Source: Enoplolaimus lenunculus (Eukaryota; Nematoda; Enoplea; Enoplida; Thoracostomopsidae). From it: a stretch of 64,000 bases of DNA. Shown here in pieces: positions 24,601 through 33,600 of this stretch. The notes under the pieces were generated by a model. The model searched no databases. It saw nothing but the letters and a program-made list of their open reading frames with translations, and was not told the origin of the DNA. Numbering within the stretch: position 1 is the stretch's first letter; every line of letters starts with the position of its first letter. The stretch is taken from NCBI GenBank assembly GCA_030248215.1, contig JASANG010003653.1:62001-126000 (forward strand), in the 5' to 3' direction. The position numbers and the translations under genes are program-made.

Positions 24601-27600
24601 TTTTGAAAATTTTTCCAGCCAACAGACAACATAAAGGAACATTATATTTATCAATGCCAATTATCCGTGCAGTCACAGAATTTCAAGTTACGATTTTGGT
24701 GTAATCCAGTTCCGCTTTGCACCCCCTGGTGATTATAAATGATATTCCCACAATCACACTTTCGAATTACAGCACAAGATATGCGTTTATCTATCCCTCA
24801 ATCTGTCGGTGTTAATGCAATAGCTTGTTTACTTTCACTGTTATTTTGTTTGTTAGAAAATGGTCTAGTATGGTAAAATAAAACTTTTCACAAACCGCTA
24901 AGTGTTTTTACCAACTTTTTGAGATGGGCCAACGACGGACGAATAAAAAGAATCTCTGTTTGGATTCTAGTTTGAAAGCATATGTCAATATATGCGGTAG
25001 GGATGTGCCGATACCAAATTTTTGCCGATAACGATGACGATTCTTATTTTGAAATCTTGCCGATGCCGATTCCAACTTTAGTACACCATGCTTAATAAAC
25101 AGATAGGATTACTACGTTACATCATTATATGAAGACTTAAACCCTATACATCCTAAACGATTAAAAATTTATAAGAACCGTTAATTTCAATTAAATTGTT
25201 CAAACACAAACGCAAAAAAATAACAGTTTTTCTGACTAGATACACAAATATGCGCCCAGAAATGAAACTGATAGCATTCCAATTGACTGTTATATGTGCA
25301 AAAGATATCGGCAAAGAATCGGCAATTTTTTTGCAGTGCCGATGCCGATACTCACGAAAAGTGCCGATTATTACCGATGCCGATTAATCGGCACATCCCT
25401 AATATGCGGCCACAAAAATACACATTGCTGGAAAACCTACCGTTAGTTGTCAAATTTGTGAAAATCAAAAATTCCGGTGGGATCAATATTTGCTGTTTTT
25501 AGCACATACGTAACTTTTATCTAACTGCAAACGCATATTCAACATTCGTGAAATCGTATTCCTTAGACTTGATCCTTCGAATGACCCGAAATTTGCCACC
25601 ATTTTCTGAAATTTTTTATTTTTTACAAAATTTTTCGTTCCGGGGGTTATCAAAATGTCCCGTTTCCCGCCCATCTCTTCATATACAGGAATGGCAAACG
25701 GAATTTGAAATATTTCTTGCCGACGCATTGTTAGAGTGTTGGCTAGTTTTCTATAGTCTCCCCAAATTATAATATATGCGTGAATGTATATACCGTATGT
25801 TATGTACTTATCATGGATCAACCGAAATTTTTTACGCAGATTGGACCTAATCTATTTACATATTGAAACCTTGTCTTTGAAAAATAGTTATTTGGACTGA
25901 GGTTTTTTTTGGCAAAATTTAGTGATGAAATAGCTAAATTGGCAAGTTTTCAAAAAAGTCAAAGTAACAGGTGATGAAAGTTATTTCAAATGCCTTTGCA
26001 TTTCTTTAAGAAACCGGAACAGAACAGGAACCGGAATTTGAAATAATGTTTTTCACCGAATCTATGCTATACTAATTACAAAACTTATTTGAACATATTT
26101 CACAGAGTTGATATTTGCTGCAACGCAAATTCCGGTTCCTGCATTTTCTGCAGGACACAGGCGACTTTTGCATGAATTTTGGCCGGCAGAATTCCGTTGG
26201 ACCCCTGGTAGTCTGGTAGTATGTGTGGTGTTGTGTCAAATGTCACCTTATATTTTCGATCCATTCCTCCAAGAAAACGCCACCTCGCAATGAGCGCGAA
26301 GGGCGCCGGCGGTGCGCGTATTGGTGCGGTTTCCGCGCGGTGCCGCCCGGTCTGGGTTTTTTTGGCTCTGTGGCGGTACGTTTGTGTCTCGGGTGCCCGG
26401 TTTCGTTTCGTTTTACCCTTGTTGTCTAGTTCGTGGTCTGTGTTGCTGTTGTTTACTTTCTGCGGTTCTGCCCCGTCTGGCCGAGGTTATGCTCTTTTAT
26501 ATAGAGTGTCTCGGTGGCGGTTTTACCCGCGCCGGGGCCAGCTACACTACTCTTTTGTCTTTTGCGGCTCGGCGTGCCGTGTTTTCTATCGTGTCTGCGG
26601 CTCTGTCTCCCATGTGCGGTTTTTCGTTGTTGTTTGGCTATCGCGCCGCGGGTTTTGCGTGGGTGTTGTTGCTGTGCTGTGTTCGTTCTGGCTATTGTGC
26701 CCTGGCTTTTGTTGCCGCGGGTGTGTGTTTTGTGTTTCCGTTTTCCTGCGCTGTTTGGTGGAACGTGTACTCGGCGGTACATTCGATAGTGTGCGGAGTT
26801 GTATTCGGTTAATTTCGCTTAGCCTGTTCTGGTTTATTGCCCGCTGTTTTCTTCCCGTTCTTCTTTGCTGTTCCCGTCCGCTTCGTTTCTGGTCCGTTTT
26901 CCTCTGTTTGTCTTTTCTGGTTTTGTTTGTCTGATGGCCCCGCCCCTCTGGCCGTTCTTAGTACCTTGGTGCAGCGGAACTGGATTACACCAAAAATACA
27001 AAAAAAAAATGCAATGCATAGCGAGTCGTAACTTGTAATTATTTCCCTGTGCCTTCCCCCAGGCTCGAGATAAGTTGGCATTGATAAACGCCAAACAACA
27101 GCAAGCGGAATCCGATCATCGGCATGGTAATCGGATTAATTGGGTGGTTCGAAAGCGCAAGCCTGGAATCTTTGATGTTGGATATTTTTTGCACTAGATA
27201 AGGTTGGGCTTGGATATTGTTTAGCATTTCGGCATGGGTGTCGGTAAAAATCGTCGCTTTTCGCGAGTTAACGAGTCCTTTTTGCGTCTGTTTCTCCCTT
27301 CTTCCAACGACGCACAGCGTCTTTGTAACGAATGAGACCCTACCTGCGTTCGGCCCCCTGGGATGGACGTATTTTTGGTTCCCCCCCCCCCCCCTCCCCC
27401 CCCCCCCCCCTTCTTCATACAATTCCTTGCTTCCCGTCTACTCTTGCCCCCCTTCTTAAAGCTAGACTCCACGCGCGGCAATGAAAGAATTTAAATACAA
27501 TCTATTATTGATTAAGGGGTTTTTGGCTGGAACTCGTCGTCGAAATTGGGGTTTAACAATTGAATGTAGGTATGTAATACAGCATTTTTATGCAACTAAA

Positions 27601-30600
27601 AATGACTTTCCGGGAGGATCAGCATTTGATCCCTCAGGAAAGTCGTAATTTTTTAGCAAATATTGCTGGTTGCAACAAACGTTGCACTCTTGGCGCTCAC
27701 CCCACGGAATTTTTGCTTTTTTGTTAAAAAATGAGTTTCCGAGACGATCAACGTTTGATCGCCTTTTTTAAAAAAATATTGCTGGTTCAAAGCAAGCAAC
27801 AGCAAAATTTAGTTCCTGTTATGGCTATTCTCTGTCATTTTTCTGTCACATTAAATAAAGGTGGTATTGTGGTTACACCACAAAATTATTTTACAAAATT
27901 TAATTAAATTATTTTCTCTTGGTCGTATAGCGCTTGTTAACAAAAACCATAACGCTTACACATCACGCCGTTCTGGGCCGGGCATGCGTCGCGAAGGTGG
28001 TCCGCCCACAGACACCACCAGGAGGAGACGATCGACGAGATCGCCAAGGCGGTGACGGTTCACGAGTTCGCAGTGAGTGGCGGCGGCATCGATGCAAGTG
28101 AAGGCGGCGGTGATACAGGCGGAGAAACGGCGGCGATGATCGCGATCGCGGCGTCGATGACGTTCACGGCTTCTACTTCGACTATGACGACGTTCACTAC
28201 CCGCACCACGGTCGCGCCGGGAATCGCGTGGCGATCGCGATCGACTTCCACGGCTGAAACACGCTCATATTTAAGTTTGTAAGGTCAAATTGCTACTCAT
28301 TTCAATACAAATATCTGAATTCGACAACACAGGAAATCAGCTAAAAGTACTAAATATTTGATACTAACAAGTTCCTATACAGTGGCTGGAAATGTGACCT
28401 TTTACTTGAAAGCAAACTGTATATTCTACTGGAGTTACCTCCCTAGGGTTAATGCGATGCTACTCACATTCGAGCTCTCACCCACTCCAACTCCTCTCCT
28501 TAGTTGACCTAAACGTTTTTCAAGCCTCCATTGCAAACAGAAAAAAATTAGTATATGTAGGGCGAGGCAATAACAGAAAATTCTTGCAACGACATACGCG
28601 TAGAAAACAGGGTTTCAACAGAATTCGTGTTCCCAGCGGAATTCTTACAAGAAATCGATTCATATTCCGACATTTCAGAACGCAGGAACCAGAATTTTTG
28701 CCGTGTTGGCTGTTGTGCCAAACCAAACAGACATTAAAAATTTCGCAAATGCAAAATTATAGTCAAACTTCATACCTTTCACCTCGTTCAGTTTAGTTTA
28801 TACGTTGTTTAATTTAAATACTTGGTGTATGATTTTGCATAATCGATGAAAAGTAAAAAAATGAAAAAAAAAACCGCTTAACGCACGTTTTAAAAGGGTT
28901 TACTTAAGAGTAAAACAGTATATATATTTCGGTGTTGTAATCCACACTGAGAATTGTTTTAAGCACCGATTGTTCTGAAGCTTTACAGAACTGCACACAA
29001 ATTTGACACTTTAATTGCAAATAAAACAAGTTAGTGGAAAGGACGAAAAATTACGATCCCGATTACGATAATAATTACAATTGGAATCGGAATTGTAATT
29101 TGAATCGGAATCCAGTTTGAAGGGTGAAAAGTGGAACTAGATTATACCGGAATTTAAACAGCAAATTTATGCCCGAATTGTAATCGGAATTGGAACTAGA
29201 AGTTCTGTGACTGAACGGACAATTTGCATTGACAAAAATATAAGGGATGGGCGGTCTCGGTCAAAAGGCGAGACCGAGATCGAGACCCAGCTTAGCGAGA
29301 CCGAGAATTTTGGTCTCGATAAATTTGTAACCGTTCCGAAAATAAAAATAAGATTTTATAATTAATGTTTTGAATACTGCTCTGAATTGCCGTTTCATAC
29401 AATAAAACTAATAAATCGCCACCAAACATTATTTGTTACTTTATTTTTCACTTGGCTAGTGTTCCCATACCCTTCGAACAGGCTCGGGACAAATCACGCT
29501 GGCTCAAGACACCCATAGTACAATCCCTAATTCAGAGATATAATGTTGTTTTCCCCCAGGCAAACCGAATAGACTGGGAATTTTTTTAAATAGCGTGACG
29601 TTATAAATGCGGATGACCAATAATTTTTTAAACGATGGTTTAAATGATTTAAACGCAAAAATGTAACTATTTGTGCTTTGTCACAATAAAATCAGTGTTT
29701 TGGATTTCCTTTTAAAAATAGAATTTTGGGTAACCGGAGGGGTCATTCTGTTTCTGAAATCGCTGTATAACCAGGTATCGGTGCTCCAGTCGTTCGCTGT
29801 CTGTGTCGGTAGGCGAAACGCGCAAGTGCTTGCGGGCCAAAGCTGCGATCTAAGGAAAATTTTTGTAATCGCTTATCGCTTTTTCACCTCTCTGGTCTCG
29901 GTTTGCAAATCACCGCACTGAGACTGAAAAAAGCAAGACCGAGACCGAGACCAGCCAAATCTCGAAACTTGCCGAGACCGTGACCACCAATCCCTGCTCA
30001 TCAGCATCCATCTTAGAGAAACCTGGCACGTACCAGTTCACTTTATATAACATACCGTTTCTCACGTTCTCGGCTGCGATGTCTGCTTCGACTTCGCGAT
30101 CGCTTCTTTGATTTATTTTTTGACCGCGACCTAAAATAGAAAAACAATCCAAACCACGTTAAAAATTGCAATTTATAGGAACAGGAATTTGAAAAATGAC
30201 CGAACACGAAACCGGAATATGATAAATACATACCACCGAAAAATACATTTAATTTTCTTTTTTTGCAAGGTACGTATTCACTTTATCTGTTGTACTCGAC
30301 ACGTCACGTTTAGTGAGTATCGGCATCGGCACTGCAAAAAATTGCCGAGTCTTTGCCGATACTTTTTGCACATAATAGTTCGTTGCAAAGCTACCAATTT
30401 CACTTCTTGGCGCATATCAATGTGAATGATCCGGGAAACCTGTTTTCTGTCTTGCGCTTGTGTTTGAAAAATTAACCGAAATGAACCGTATTCATAAAAT
30501 TGTAATCGTTTATAGTGGATAGGGTTTAAGTCTGCATAATGATGTAATGTAGTATATATCCTTTCTGTTTATTAAACATGGTGTACTACAGTTAAAATCG

Positions 30601-33600
30601 ACAACAGCATCCGTTGGGCGTCGGCAAAATTTCAAAATCAGAATCGGCACAAAACAGGAACCGGAATTTGAAATAATTTTCATCACCGAATTAGTTGGAC
30701 TTTTCAGAAAACTTGTCATAAAAGGTTTAGACGAGCTATTTCATCATCAAATTTTGCGAAAACCCATCTGAGGCACTTATTATCAAAATTGAATTAATTG
30801 CAAACATTAAATTTTTGCAGGACTCCGGTTGAACCCTGATATATACATATCATTTGTCTGATAAGGTAAACTGTTATCTATTTTGAGTTTGTGTTTGAAA
30901 GAATTAATAGAACTGGAGCTGTCTCATGAGAATTCTAATCATTTATGGTGGTTAGGCTTTAAGTATTCGTATAATGATGTAATTAATAGTATCCTATTTG
31001 TTCTTTTAGCATGGTGTACTACAGCTAGAATCGACATCGGGTATAATAAAACCGAAGTACGTAATTGCAAAAACAGGCATACCGAAATAACAATTCTATA
31101 AAGGCAAATACAATTTACAGGAACCGGAATTTGAAAAATTTACCGGAAACGGAAAATGAAAAATACATGCCACCGAAAAAATCATTTTAATTTTCTTCAG
31201 TGTTCCACCGGAAATCCTGCAAAAACTCGTGCCTGTTCCTGTTCCGCAATTGCAGAACGCAGTAACAGGAATTTTTAAGGTGTTGAGCCAATGACATTAA
31301 AAGTTTGTAAATGCTAAATTATTAATCGAAATTAACACAATTCAGCTCATTCAGTTCTCAGTTAATAACTGGCTTCTCCACAGCTTGAAAATTTCCGCCG
31401 GGGGACGATTCCTGGGGCCCCCAGGAAGTTCCTGGGGGGCAGCTGTTAAAGCGAAATATTTGGTGAGTGATTTTGTACGAGTGATGAAAACGAAAAAGAA
31501 ATGGTAACAAAACTCGCTTAAGCCACGTTTTAATGGGTTTACTAAAAGGTGAAACAGTATTTCAGTGCTGAAAATTATTTCAAATTCCGGCTCGTGTTTC
31601 GGCCAAAGATTAAATCCTGTTGTTCCTGTTCCGGCAAAATCTAGTACTCGTTGAAACCGTGCAAGTGGATTTAAAATATAAATTTAAGTAGACAACCAAA
31701 GCTGTGGTCTATGAGATGACATAGGTAAGTCTCTCGTTCTCGAGTTGCAGCGTTTAGGAAGCGCTGGCTGTTCTGCCTGTCGTCATATATACCACGCCCA
31801 GCCCACGTCTGTTGAAGTTTAACCGGAGACCGTCTCAAAAAACAGTTATCAGCCATCAGTACGCCCCGTCACGAACACATGTCCCAGATACGCGAATAAA
31901 GCAGTGGTAGACGTATATTGTGTAATAGTATCATTATAGTTAAGCAGATAATAAGTATTCATTGACGATATCAATGTGTCTCGACATGTAGCATTTTCAG
32001 CACATCACCGACAATCCATTGTTTAACGTCGCCTCCCATGGGGCGTTTGATTACACGTAAACAAAATGATTGGCACCATTTTTTGTTATTTTCTTTACGG
32101 TGCAGGTGGAAAGCCACTGCCTGCACCTTACACTGACTCAGACACGTACCTGCTCGCGAGCGCTACAACATGGTTTTTTGTGTTTAACAACGTGTATTTT
32201 CTGACCGCTTAGTCAGGTAGAGTAGGATGCCTACAACAAGTATCACAGACCCATTATACACGATCACCGAACCAGGCCAGTCCAGGCAGTACGCACTTAC
32301 GCCCGCACCACTTCTATATATATTTACTTAATCTAAAAGAGTCCATATGTAGTCCAAGTAACTACCTATTTTCAACCCGAGGGGCACACACTAAACCGGG
32401 AGCACAGAATAAGTTAGCTGGGATTCGTACACTCGCCAGCTGACTGAGCACGAAAATTGGCAAAAAGTAGTGCGTATAATTTAACTTCTAGATTTTATGA
32501 CTTTCACAAAAAGTAACGTCTGTGAGACCCACATTTTATGAGGTTCAAAATCCAAATAAATTTCGGTAAGATTAATGTAAGCTCGCGCTGTTATCAGTTA
32601 TGTTTTACTTCACAACATGCTGGCAACTGCCGCAGACAGAAATGTATAAAATACAACGTAAAATATATCAAAAAGCAAACTGTGAGTCCGCATTTACTTG
32701 CTACGTCTATCTCTTTCACGCTTCTCGCTTCCGGCTCGGTTGTTCTTTTCTTCTTTACATTCGCCGTTGTCCTAAAACGTATATATAGGTATAACGCAAA
32801 TACCGAGTTCGTTCAGCTTTAGTCCAAGACATTCAGATGTCAATTTTCGCATCCAGACAGCGCAGAGAGCTAGCAGGGTGCAACCGGAATTCCGATTCAG
32901 ATTTAAAATGACTTCTGATTTCACTTTAGATGAGTTAACTTGTCAATAATTGATTGTAGTTTTTGTTTTTAGCTATACAGAACAAAAAATTATCGCCAAT
33001 TTATTCGTACGAAGTTTTGACAACTGTTGCCAACCAAAAGACCGCTTAAATCAATACTAGATTTGTTAATGTTAAAACTTCTAGTTCCGATTCAGCTAAA
33101 AACTTGCCGTTCCGATTCCGGTATCACCCAGTTCCGCTTTGCACCCTTTGAATTAGGTACGTACGTATATACAAGGTGCTAATGCTTATCGTGTACCTAG
33201 CTGAATTCGTCTCTGAAGTATTCGTTGTTTGTTGACCGTGATTTAACATAAATATTGCGCCAAATGGGATTACGTACCTACACATATAGTACATACTCAA
33301 ATGTTGAAAAAGTGGATGCATAATGTGTAAGACCAGAATTCTGAACAAATGTAATGTAGTTATGTCTTAGGGATGTGGCGATACCAAAATTTTTTCCGAT
33401 GCCGATTCCAACTTTAGTACACCATGCTTAACAAGCAGATAGGATACTACACTACATCGTTACATGAAGAACTTAAACCCTAACGATCATAAACTATTAT
33501 AATTTTATAACAACGGTTCGTTTCAATTAATTTTTTCAAACACAACCGCAAGAGATAACAATTTCCCTGAGCAGGCACACTGATCATATGCGCCAAGAAG

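Larger units (their letters stand above)
18450..27290 (-). repeat. Arm B, inverted copy of arm A
   Basis: Clean reverse complement of arm A from about 18.76 to 26.24 kb. Beyond 26.24 kb it continues as a base-deleted version of A, traceable past RRM1 exon 4 (about 26259-26376) and the intron repeat down to about A 8.89 kb. A further noisy piece at about 27085-27270 matches A 8.53-8.29 kb in reverse. Confidence 0.95.

Noticed and set aside
26221-26934. Longest open frames of the left half (237 and 166 codons) suggesting a Cys-rich membrane protein
   Set aside because: The sequence is a degraded, A-depleted reverse copy of RBM39 exon 4 and its intron; stop codons vanish because adenines are missing.
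27039-27481. Gly-rich and Arg-rich frames on the minus strand
   Set aside because: They arise from the poly-C runs at the noisy junction.
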